DNA of 9,343 nucleotides, from the NCBI GenBank assembly GCA_030147645.1, contig JASBUY010000350.1:1-9343 (forward strand), written 5' to 3'. Both the position numbers and the translations under genes were made by a program. The notes beneath the pieces are model-generated. The model made no database searches. It was given only the letters and a program-made list of their open reading frames with translations, and was not told where the DNA came from. Below, piece by piece: positions 1-5,033 of this stretch. The stretch is from Aquabacter sp. GTDB lineage: Bacteria; Pseudomonadota; Alphaproteobacteria; Rhizobiales; Xanthobacteraceae. The stretch's first letter is position 1. Every line of letters starts with the position of its first letter.

Positions 1-318
1 GGCGGCAAGGCCTATTTCGAGGCGCTGATGGCGGCCTTTTCCAAGAACTGGAAAGAGCACATCGACGTCTATGGGCCGGACAACCACCTGCGCCTGACCG
101 GCAAGCACGAAACCGCGCCGTGGACCAAGTTCAGCTATGGCGTGGCTGATCGCGGCGCCTCGATCCGCGTGCCCCATTCCTTCGTGAAGAACGACTACAA
201 GGGCTATCTGGAAGACCGCCGCCCCAACTCCCAGGGCTGCCCCTACCAGATCGCTTCCCAGGTCCTGAAGACGATCTCCGAAGTGCCCACCAGCGGCAGC
301 GCCACCGCCGCCGCCTGA
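1..318 (+). CDS. glnII: Glutamine synthetase type II (GSII), C-terminal part
   Basis: This is the 3' end of a gene whose start lies before the window; the frame is open from base 1 to the TGA at 316-318. The 105 residues match the C-terminal end of the eukaryote-like GSII found in rhizobia and relatives. The segments LTGKHETAPW, FSYGVADRGASIRVP and GYLEDRRPNSQG, ending in PYQIASQVLKTI, are characteristic of the catalytic domain, and the Arg residues in the RGASIR and EDRRP segments belong to the ATP/glutamate site in the family. GSII makes glutamine from glutamate, ammonia and ATP in the cytoplasm, usually as a second enzyme beside GSI (glnA) under nitrogen control; the promoter is not visible here. 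A short Ala/Ser/Gly-rich tail (about the last 10 residues) extends past the usual end of the family. A strong terminator follows 22 bp after the stop. The identification is firm. Confidence 0.97.
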   Translation, partial: GGKAYFEALMAAFSKNWKEHIDVYGPDNHLRLTGKHETAPWTKFSYGVADRGASIRVPHSFVKNDYKGYLEDRRPNSQGCPYQIASQVLKTISEVPTSGSATAAA

Positions 319-339
319 TTTCGGGACTGACGACATCAG

Positions 340-373
340 AACCGGCGCGGACGCCCCGCGCCGGTTCTTTTTT
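340..373 (+). terminator. Rho-independent terminator of glnII
   Basis: A perfect 11-bp stem (340-350 pairs with 356-366, all of AACCGGCGCGG) closes a 5-nt loop (351-355). One C and then six T residues follow (368-373). The position just after the glnII stop and the G/C-rich stem with a U-tract make this a textbook intrinsic terminator. It insulates the downstream island from glnII transcription. Confidence 0.93.
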
Positions 374-374
374 G

Positions 375-465
375 CCTAATGATAGGAAAATTTTTCTAGG
401 TATCTTATCCGGCACCCCTCGGCGCGGCCTTACCCTAGCGGTGGCTCGAACCATCGGAGGTGTCG
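375..465 (+). promoter_or_regulatory. Leader region of the toxin-like gene; AT-rich patch and Shine-Dalgarno
   Basis: An AT-rich patch at about 376-410, unusual in this GC-rich window, contains an A4/T5 tract and a TATCTT that could serve as a -10 element. I cannot identify a convincing -35, so the promoter call is weak. At 456-460 there is a GGAGG. It overlaps the earliest GTG (460) and so cannot serve it, but it sits 5 nt before the GTG at 466, which decides the start of the downstream gene. The preceding terminator implies that the island needs its own promoter here. Confidence 0.35.
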
Positions 466-1362
466 GTGAGGGACTGGAATACACGCCGGGACGACCCGGA
501 GATCCTAAACATAAGATCGGCCCACGCGGTCATTGCAGCCCAGTTGGCTCTGATCAGGGGCTATCTGCGGTGGAAGGCGAATTTCGACCCGAACCAGCGG
601 CGCATTCCGCGCGGCATGCGCAATGGTGGGCGCTGGACTTCGCAGGAAGGCGGCCAACCCCAGTCGGCGCATCCGCGGGGCGGCGCACCTCAGCCGCGGA
701 TATCACCGCCGCGCGATGTCGCCCCACTGGACGCAAGCGGCCCGCCGGCGGAGCCCCCCGCTCGGCTGCCCCCGCCCGCGCTCCCGCGTCCACGACCGAC
801 CTTCGATGTGGCCCTGCCCGTCCTGCGCGAGCCGGAGGCGCCACCCCAATTGCTGGACTCCGCGCCCAAAGTGCCGAGCCTCCCGCCGGACAGCAGGTCC
901 GACCGGCTGCGCTTGGTGCGACGGATTGCGGTTTGGGTCGGCGCCACGGCGGCGCGGTCCAACCTGGATCCGCGCAAACTCGCGGTCCAGCTCCTCCTGG
1001 ACGGCGGCGAATGGATCATTCGCGAAGGCTGGCCTTACATTGAGGAATATCTAGCCCCGCCCAAGCCTCTCGACATCCTGCAAAATGATGTGCGCCGCCC
1101 CCGACCAGGCACCGAAGTCCACCATATCGTCGAGCAGACGGCCGCGATGCGGTCCGGCTTTTCCCGTTCCCAGATCGACCACCCCGACAATCTGGTGCGC
1201 ATTTCAACCTTGCGTCATTGGCAAGTTACAGGTTGGTATCAACAACCAGAAGCGCGGTTCGCAGGCCTGACACCGCGCCAATACCTTCAAGGAAAATCGT
1301 GGTCCGAAAAGTATCAGGTCGGACTTACTGCCCTTCGCGAACACGGGATCCTGAAGCCATGA
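466..1362 (+). CDS. Putative polymorphic-toxin-like protein with C-terminal HNH-type (HHIVEQ) domain
   Basis: The predicted protein has 298 residues from the GTG at 466, chosen because GGAGG (456-460) lies 5 nt upstream; a GTG at 460 would add two residues. The layout seen is: an N-terminal helix-forming segment; a motif at residues 40-59 running from FDPNQ to GGRWTS; a Pro/Ala-rich linker of low complexity (about 60-145); and a C-terminal domain (about 150-298). In the latter, EVHHIVEQ (His219-His220), DNLV (Asn242) and RHW (His251) have the order and spacing of a beta-beta-alpha-metal HNH nuclease core. No signal peptide or membrane segment is visible. The TGA overlaps the ATG of the next gene (ATGA at 1359-1362), so the two are probably translationally coupled. 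The modular head, proline linker and C-terminal nuclease-like domain next to a small gene fit a polymorphic toxin with its immunity protein. This is inference: no member with a known activity is recognised, and it could instead be an intracellular effector. Confidence 0.75.
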   Translation: MRDWNTRRDDPEILNIRSAHAVIAAQLALIRGYLRWKANFDPNQRRIPRGMRNGGRWTSQEGGQPQSAHPRGGAPQPRISPPRDVAPLDASGPPAEPPARLPPPALPRPRPTFDVALPVLREPEAPPQLLDSAPKVPSLPPDSRSDRLRLVRRIAVWVGATAARSNLDPRKLAVQLLLDGGEWIIREGWPYIEEYLAPPKPLDILQNDVRRPRPGTEVHHIVEQTAAMRSGFSRSQIDHPDNLVRISTLRHWQVTGWYQQPEARFAGLTPRQYLQGKSWSEKYQVGLTALREHGILKP

Positions 1363-1727
1363 AAGCCAATCTCTCAACACTGACAGACACCCAGCTCCGT
1401 CTTCGGTTTGAGGCGCTCTGCCTTGAGCAGGAAAAATGGATAGAGCCTGAAAATACGCGGAAATTTAGTAAATTATTCTTTGAAATAAAAGACGTCGTGG
1501 ATGAACTGAGGGGACGCCCTGGCGACGCCCGCCATATCCTTATTCCCTATCTTCATCACCCCAATTGGCAGGTACGTCTCGTAACGGGTCAGTACGTTTA
1601 TGCATTGGTCCCCGAAGAAGCGCGACCGGTTCTGCAATGGTTCAGGACGTCAGGACATGTTTATTACCAAGGCAAAGCGGGAATGTTTCTAAGCGGTATA
1701 GAGACGGGTGATTTTTATCCCACTTGA
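1359..1727 (+). CDS. DUF2019-like putative immunity protein, copy 1
   Basis: This 122-residue protein starts at the ATG overlapping the stop of the toxin-like gene (ATGA) and is probably translated by coupling. It looks like the DUF2019 family of small all-helical (HEAT-like) proteins. The shared pattern is an N-terminal LTDxxLxxRFEALxLEQ helix, a charged ENTRKFSKLFFEIKDVVDEL helix, RPGDAR, an HHPNWQVRLVTGQY repeat-like segment and PEEARPVL. Family function is not established to my knowledge. Position, size and coupling to an HNH-like partner suggest it neutralises that partner in the cytoplasm. Codons here are clearly more AT-rich than in flanking genes (for example 1440-1495), a sign of foreign origin. 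By eye it differs from copy 3 at about 11 residues and from copy 2 at about 19. Being paired with the only full-length toxin-like gene, it is the best candidate for the cognate partner. Confidence 0.88.
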   Translation: MKANLSTLTDTQLRLRFEALCLEQEKWIEPENTRKFSKLFFEIKDVVDELRGRPGDARHILIPYLHHPNWQVRLVTGQYVYALVPEEARPVLQWFRTSGHVYYQGKAGMFLSGIETGDFYPT

Positions 1728-1885
1728 TCAGGGGCGCTGGGAGAGCGCTCGCTGGCGACTTTCGGCCGGGTGTTTCGGTCTCCCGAGGGACACGGCCCTG
1801 GGGACGATCTCCCAGCAGACTTTGAGGGAGCCCCGGCCCTTACGGCCGGGTCTCCTGCCCCTGCAACAGAACCAGACTCCGCACG
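1728..1885 (+). other. Non-coding tail 1 after immunity gene 1, with hairpin
   Basis: No gene is called here. The segment is homologous to 2290-2474 and 3160-3346. It contains two inverted repeats: GCGCT/AGCGC at 1734-1748, and a longer one at 1827-1855 (GGAG, one mismatch, CCCGGCC, a 5-nt loop, GGCCGGG, mismatch, CTCC). There is no U-tract, so a classic terminator is not supported. In the frame of immunity copy 1, directly after its stop, the tail stays open and reads like protein (GERSLATFGRVFR, then GDDLPADFEGAP), which could mark decayed coding sequence. Confidence 0.6.
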
Positions 1886-1924
1886 CTTAATGCCCTTCGC
1901 GAACGAAGCATCATGCAGCCATGA
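1886..1924 (+). pseudogene. Stub of the toxin-like C-terminus (last 12 codons)
   Basis: Bases 1886-1905 are identical to 2756-2775, and the segment through 1924 aligns without gaps to the last codons of the toxin-like C-terminus. It reads LNALRERSIMQP and then TGA. The stop again overlaps the ATG of the following immunity gene (ATGA at 1921-1924). The rest of this toxin copy is missing, and there is no start codon with a ribosome site for the stub. It is a deletion remnant that marks the module boundary. Confidence 0.82.
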
Positions 1925-2289
1925 AACCTAATCTCTCAACACTAACAGATAGCGAGCTCCGTCTTCGGTTTGAGGCGCTCTGCCTTGAGCAGGAAAAATG
2001 GATAGACCCGGAAAATACGCGGAAGTATGGAAAGTTATTCTTTGATATTAAAGACGTGATCGATGAACTCAAGAGACGCCCGGGCGACGCGCGCCATATC
2101 CTTATGCCCTATCTTCATCATCCCAATTGGCAGGTGCGTCTCGTAACGGGTCAGTACGTTTATGCTTTGGCCCCCGAAGAAACGCGACCAGTGTTGCAAT
2201 GGTTCAGGACGTCAGGACATGCTTATTACCAAGGTAATGCGGGAATGTTTCTCCGCGCTATAGAGACGGGTGAATTCTACCCCAGTTGA
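1921..2289 (+). CDS. DUF2019-like putative immunity protein, copy 2 (orphan)
   Basis: This 122-residue paralogue of 1359-1727 has exactly the same length, no gaps and an intact frame. It keeps the family features: LTDSELRLRFEAL, ENTRKY, FFDIKDVIDEL, RPGDARHIL, HHPNWQVRLVTGQY and ETRPVLQWF. It is the most diverged of the three, with about 19 differences from copy 1 and about 16 from copy 3 by eye, including K51-R52, A101, N105, R111-A112 and E117. Upstream lies only a 12-codon toxin stub ending in ATGA, and no clear Shine-Dalgarno is seen, so how it is expressed is unclear. Conservation of length and reading frame despite loss of its toxin argues for selection to keep it, either as protection against a related toxin from another cell or through backup of copy 1. 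That role is inferred. Confidence 0.87.
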   Translation: MKPNLSTLTDSELRLRFEALCLEQEKWIDPENTRKYGKLFFDIKDVIDELKRRPGDARHILMPYLHHPNWQVRLVTGQYVYALAPEETRPVLQWFRTSGHAYYQGNAGMFLRAIETGEFYPS

Positions 2290-2474
2290 TCGGGGAACTG
2301 GGGAACGCTCACTGCCAGCTTTCCGGCGAGTGTTTCGTTCGCGCGATGGACACGGCCTTGGTGACGATCCCCACCAGTTTCTGTGGGAGCCCCGGCCTGA
2401 CAGCCAGGGCTCTTGCCCCTCCGAGAGAACCGGCGGCCATACGCGCGCACGGGGTCAAGGATTCGGGCTTATTG
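2290..2474 (+). other. Non-coding tail 2 with hairpin
   Basis: No gene is supported. The segment is homologous to the tails after copies 1 and 3 but carries several indels. An inverted repeat at 2387-2412 (GAGCCC, mismatch, GGC, loop, GCC, mismatch, GGGCTC) sits where the other tails also form a hairpin, with different base pairs. The inverted repeat near the start of tails 1 and 3 is not preserved here. No T-run follows the hairpin. Confidence 0.55.
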
Positions 2475-2573
2475 TCAGGCCCACTCGACTTTGCGGAGCA
2501 CGGGCACCCGGTGTCCGTCCGCATGGACGCCGTCGATTTCCACCGCGCAGGCGCCGATCATCCCGTCGATATG
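2475..2573 (-). pseudogene. Duplicated 3' end of the M29 aminopeptidase gene
   Basis: On the minus strand this reads as the last 32 codons of the aminopeptidase at 3347-4603, including its stop (complement of TCA, 2475-2477): HIDGMIGACAVEIDGVHADG, then HRVPVLRKVEWA. The intact gene has HIDWMIGSGAVDIDGVHADG, then RRVPVFRKGEWA. Spacing to the intact copy is a constant 872 bp with no gap. The fragment lacks the rest of the gene and begins abruptly at the junction with the toxin-like fragment. It is a hitchhiking piece of neighbour DNA copied with the module. It has gathered substitutions, including loss of the conserved Trp after HID, as expected of unselected DNA. Confidence 0.9.
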
Positions 2574-2794
2574 CCGAGATGCGGTCCGGCTTTCCCCGCT
2601 CCCAGATCGACCATCCCGACAATCTGGTGCGCATTTCAACCTTGCGTCACTGGGAAGTTACAGCTTGGTATCAACAAACAGAAGCGCGGTTCGCAGGCCT
2701 GGCAGCGCGGCAATACTTTCAAGGAAGATCGTGCTCCGAAAATTATCAGGTCGGACTTAATGCCCTTCGCGAACGGAGGATGCTGAAGCCATGA
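2574..2794 (+). pseudogene. Headless toxin-like C-terminal fragment before immunity gene 3
   Basis: This aligns without gaps to 1142-1362 and keeps the frame to a TGA at 2792-2794. It encodes about 72 residues from EMRSGF to RRMLKP. It retains DHPDNLVRI (the Asn position) and LRHWEV (the last His of the HNH order) but begins just after the HHIVEQ motif, so the paired histidines are absent. No start codon with a Shine-Dalgarno lies at its head. The frame happens to be open back into the end of immunity copy 2 (GTG at 2270), which I take as chance in GC-rich DNA. About 20 codons are changed relative to the full-length gene, several conservative. It resembles the promoterless, displaced toxin tips of orphan cassettes, which can be revived by recombination into the full-length gene. 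That role is inferred. Confidence 0.82.
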
Positions 2795-3159
2795 AGCCTA
2801 ATCTCTCGACACTGACAGACACCGAGCTCCGCCTTCGGTTTGAAGCGCTCTGCCTTGAGCAGGAAAAATGGATAGACCCCGAAAATACGCGAAAATATAG
2901 TAAATTATTCTTTGATATAAAAGACGTCGTGGATGAACTGAGGGGACGCCCAGGCGACGCGCGCCATGTTCTTATTCCCTATCTTCATCACCCTAATTGG
3001 CAGGTGCGTGTCGTCACGGGTCAGTATGTTTATGCGCTGGCCCCCGAAGAAGCGCGACCGGTGCTGCAATGGTTCAGGACATCAGGACACGGTTATTATC
3101 AACTTGAAGCGGGAATGTTTCTAAGCGGGATAGAGACGGGTGATTTCTATCCCACTTGA
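2791..3159 (+). CDS. DUF2019-like putative immunity protein, copy 3
   Basis: This is a 122-residue paralogue, gap-free against the other two copies. Its ATG overlaps the stop of the headless toxin fragment (ATGA at 2791-2794). A GGAGG lies at 2775-2779, 11 nt upstream, a long but possible spacing. This is the best ribosome site of the three copies and may allow translation without an upstream gene. The family pattern is kept: LTDTELRLRFEAL, ENTRKYSKLFFDIKDVVDEL, RPGDARHVL, HHPNWQVRVV and PEEARPVLQWF. Differences from copy 1 (about 11 by eye) include a cluster near the C-terminus (G101, L104, E105). Many of the DNA differences are silent, suggesting purifying selection after duplication. It probably protects against the same toxin or a variant; there is no direct proof. 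Confidence 0.88.
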   Translation: MKPNLSTLTDTELRLRFEALCLEQEKWIDPENTRKYSKLFFDIKDVVDELRGRPGDARHVLIPYLHHPNWQVRVVTGQYVYALAPEEARPVLQWFRTSGHGYYQLEAGMFLSGIETGDFYPT

Positions 3160-3346
3160 TCAGGGCGCTGGGAGAGCGCTCGCTGGCGACTTTCGGCCGG
3201 GTGGTTCGTGCGCGCGAGGAACACGGCTCTGGGGACGATCCCCCAGCAGACTTTAAGGGAGCCCCAGGCCCTTACGGCCGGCGCTCCTGCTCCTGCGACA
3301 GAACCAGCCCCCACACGCGCTTCCGGCGTCAAAAATCCGCCTGTTG
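3160..3346 (+). other. Non-coding tail 3 between immunity gene 3 and the convergent aminopeptidase
   Basis: This 187-bp convergent intergenic segment is homologous to tails 1 and 2. It has a GCGCT/AGCGC inverted repeat just after the stop of copy 3, as in tail 1. A second hairpin is at 3258-3287 (GGAGC, a C-C mismatch, CC, bulged A, GGCC, a 5-nt loop, GGCC, GG, C, GCTCC). It may terminate or stabilise transcripts from either side, but there is no U-tract on either strand. Confidence 0.55.
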
Positions 3347-4603
3347 TCAGGCCCACTCGCCCTTGCGGAACACGGGCACGCGGCGCCCGTCCGCATGGAC
3401 GCCGTCGATATCCACAGCGCCGGAGCCGATCATCCAGTCGATATGGATGAGGCTCTTATTGCCGCCCTGGGCCGCGATCTGCTCGGGCGACAGGGTCGCG
3501 CCGTCGACGAAGCACTTGGAATAGCATTGGCCGAGCGCGATGTGGCAGGCGGCGTTCTCGTCGAACAGCGTGTTGTAGAACAGCAGCCCGCTCGCCGAGA
3601 TGGGCGAGGAATGGGGCACCAGCGCCACCTCGCCGAGGCGCCGGGCGCCTTCGTCCGTGTCCAGCACCTTGTTCAGCACCGCTTCGCCCTTGGCCGCGTG
3701 GGCCTCCACGATCCGCCCGCCCTCGAAGCGCACGCGGATGTCGTCGATGAGCGTGCCTTGATAGGAGAGCGGTTTGGTGGACGACACATGCCCCTCCACG
3801 CGGCCCGCATGGGGCGTGGTGAAGACCTCCTCGGTGGGAATGTTGGCGTTGCAGACCACGCCATTCTTGGCCTGAGAGGCGCCCCCCTGCCATTCATGCC
3901 CGTCCGCGAGGCCCACCGTCAGGTCGGTGCCGGGGCCCGTGAAGTGAAGGGCGTGGAAGCGGTGGTCGTTGAGCCAGGAGGTGCGGGCGCGCAGCGCCGC
4001 ATTATGGGCGCTCCAGGCGCCGATGGGATCGTCAAGATCGGCGCGGGACGCAGCGAAAATGGCGTCCGCGAGCTTCGCCACCGCGACGTCCTCGGCTTCC
4101 CCCGGAAACACCAGCTTCGCCCAGGAGGGGCTTGGATAGGACAGGATGGTCCAGTTGATGTCGAAGGCGGCGATCTTCTCCAGCGCGGGCTGGTAGGCGA
4201 TGGAATTCGCCTTGTTGGCCCGTGCCACCTTCGCCGGGTCTTCGCCCGACAGCAGCATGGGATTGTCGCCGACAATGGAAAGGCGGGCGGTGTTGTCGGC
4301 AAAGGCCTTGCCGACGCCCTCATAGAACCAGCCGGGCGCCCGGTCGAAGCTCGCGTCGCTGCCGTTCTGGAAGCGCGCCAGAGTCACCTGCTCGTCGGAG
4401 AGAATGGGCGTCAGCAATCCGGCGCCGGCCTGATAGGCATGGACCGCGATGCGCCGCACCAGCGGAAGCGCCGCAACCGGCGCGGTCAGATAGATGTCCT
4501 GCCCGGGCTGCAGCGCGAGCCCCACCTTCACGGCGATTTCGGCCAGCCGGTCCAGCTTTGTGGGATCGATGACGGGAGAGGAAGGACGCGCATGGGAATT
4601 CAT
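3347..4603 (-). CDS. M29-family metallo-aminopeptidase (AmpS / aminopeptidase T type)
   Basis: This 418-residue protein is the usual length for peptidase family M29, cytoplasmic enzymes that remove N-terminal amino acids using two metal ions. All expected ligands are visible with family spacing: Glu259 (PTEEVFTTP), Glu325 (GEVALVPHSSPIS), His354 (ENAACHIALG), Tyr361 (GQCYSK), and His387 and Asp389 (IHIDWM). The steps of 66, 29, 7, 26 and 2 residues equal those I recall for the characterised thermophilic and staphylococcal enzymes. An N-terminal domain of about 230 residues (with LQPGQDIYLTAPVAALPLVR) precedes the catalytic part. The start is taken at the ATG complement of 4601-4603; no strong Shine-Dalgarno is seen there. 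The gene converges with the toxin/immunity island, and its last 99 bp are duplicated at 2475-2573. It is divergent from nhaA across a 430-bp gap. It is otherwise intact and probably functional. Confidence 0.93.
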   Translation of the reverse strand: MNSHARPSSPVIDPTKLDRLAEIAVKVGLALQPGQDIYLTAPVAALPLVRRIAVHAYQAGAGLLTPILSDEQVTLARFQNGSDASFDRAPGWFYEGVGKAFADNTARLSIVGDNPMLLSGEDPAKVARANKANSIAYQPALEKIAAFDINWTILSYPSPSWAKLVFPGEAEDVAVAKLADAIFAASRADLDDPIGAWSAHNAALRARTSWLNDHRFHALHFTGPGTDLTVGLADGHEWQGGASQAKNGVVCNANIPTEEVFTTPHAGRVEGHVSSTKPLSYQGTLIDDIRVRFEGGRIVEAHAAKGEAVLNKVLDTDEGARRLGEVALVPHSSPISASGLLFYNTLFDENAACHIALGQCYSKCFVDGATLSPEQIAAQGGNKSLIHIDWMIGSGAVDIDGVHADGRRVPVFRKGEWA

Positions 4604-5033
4604 GAGACGGACTCAACGCAGGAAGAAAGCTGTCCGCGAGTCGAGCATATCCCGCGCCGCCAATCCAGCGCCCCGGCCCGAGGGCGACACGCGGACGTTT
4701 CCCTTCCTGTCCGTTCTGTACTTTTTCTCCCGCTGCGCCGCAGAGTGGGCGCTGAGGACGTCCATCTTCGCCTCAAAAGCGCGTTATCCGAGATTAGTTT
4801 TCATGGATTGACCAACGAGATTGCACAGCCCTCAGTCCGGTTTTGGTTTAAACGCAAAGTCCTCTCTGATACTCTGCGATCAACATAATGCTGGCTCGAT
4901 AATTCAAATGGGGCGAACGGGTTTGATTTCCTGAAGCCGTTAGCCCTGCGCCTTAAACCCGGCGCGACGGGCCAAGCACACCGTTTCAACCCGCGCCTGC
5001 GCCACCGCAGCCGGCCGAGCCCTAGGAGTGACC
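4604..5033. other. Divergent intergenic region between the aminopeptidase gene and nhaA
   Basis: No gene is supported in these 430 bp. Short open frames here lack ribosome sites and family resemblance. A locally AT-richer stretch (about 4790-4925), including the palindrome GTTTAAAC and several TA-rich hexamers (GATACT, ATAATG, GATAAT), is where promoters for the two divergent genes would be expected. I could not fix a -35/-10 pair with good spacing. An AGGAG at 5024-5028 is the Shine-Dalgarno of nhaA. Confidence 0.5.

Larger units (their letters stand above)
1142..1885 (+). repeat. Repeat unit 1: toxin C-terminus, immunity gene 1, truncated tail
   Basis: This is the first of three tandem related units. 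It starts where the similarity with unit 3 starts (1142 corresponds to 2574, inside the toxin-like gene just after HHIVEQ). It runs through immunity copy 1 and a tail with clear similarity to the tails after copies 2 and 3. Similarity of the tail stops at about 1885, where the sequence jumps straight into the last 35 nt of a toxin-like C-terminus. Start-to-start distance from immunity copy 1 to copy 2 is 562 bp, against 870 bp for copies 2 to 3. Confidence 0.8.
1886..2573 (+). repeat. Repeat unit 2: toxin stub, immunity gene 2, tail, aminopeptidase 3' fragment
   Basis: The second unit holds a 35-nt toxin stub, immunity copy 2, a full tail (2290-2474) and a 99-bp copy of the 3' end of the minus-strand aminopeptidase gene. 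It ends at 2573, where the aminopeptidase similarity stops in GATATG and toxin-like similarity begins at the next base. The junction shows at most 1 bp of microhomology. Confidence 0.82.
2574..3445 (+). repeat. Repeat unit 3: toxin C-terminus, immunity gene 3, tail, native aminopeptidase 3' end
   Basis: This is the most complete unit. The order is toxin-like C-terminus (217 bp up to the ATG), immunity copy 3, tail, and then about 99 bp that are the genuine 3' end of the aminopeptidase gene. The same composition is found once more between 1886 and 2573, minus most of the toxin part. Immunity starts are 870 bp apart (1921 and 2791), and the aminopeptidase stops are 872 bp apart, which defines the module length. 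Confidence 0.82.

Noticed and set aside
372..1043. Alternative plus-strand frame of 223 codons over the toxin-like gene
   Set aside because: It is rich in Ala/Pro/Arg/Gly with no motif, whereas the frame from 466 carries the HHIVEQ domain and a correctly spaced GGAGG.
2270..2794. A single 174-codon gene joining tail 2 to the toxin tip
   Set aside because: The only start is a GTG inside immunity gene 2, and the first 100 codons cross the antisense aminopeptidase fragment and are Arg-rich. The open frame is most simply chance; only the last 73 codons (including the stop) are homologous to a protein.
1142..3445. Insertion sequence or integron origin of the repeats
   Set aside because: No transposase or integrase gene, terminal inverted repeats or attC-like sites are seen. 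The carried-over aminopeptidase end points to plain tandem duplication.
1142..3445. CRISPR or satellite-type array
   Set aside because: The units are 560-870 bp and gene-containing, not short repeats with unique spacers.
3344..4888. Plus-strand open frame of 514 codons over the aminopeptidase gene
   Set aside because: It is a mirror frame of the M29 gene, whose metal ligands prove the minus strand is coding; no ribosome site or recognisable domain is seen.
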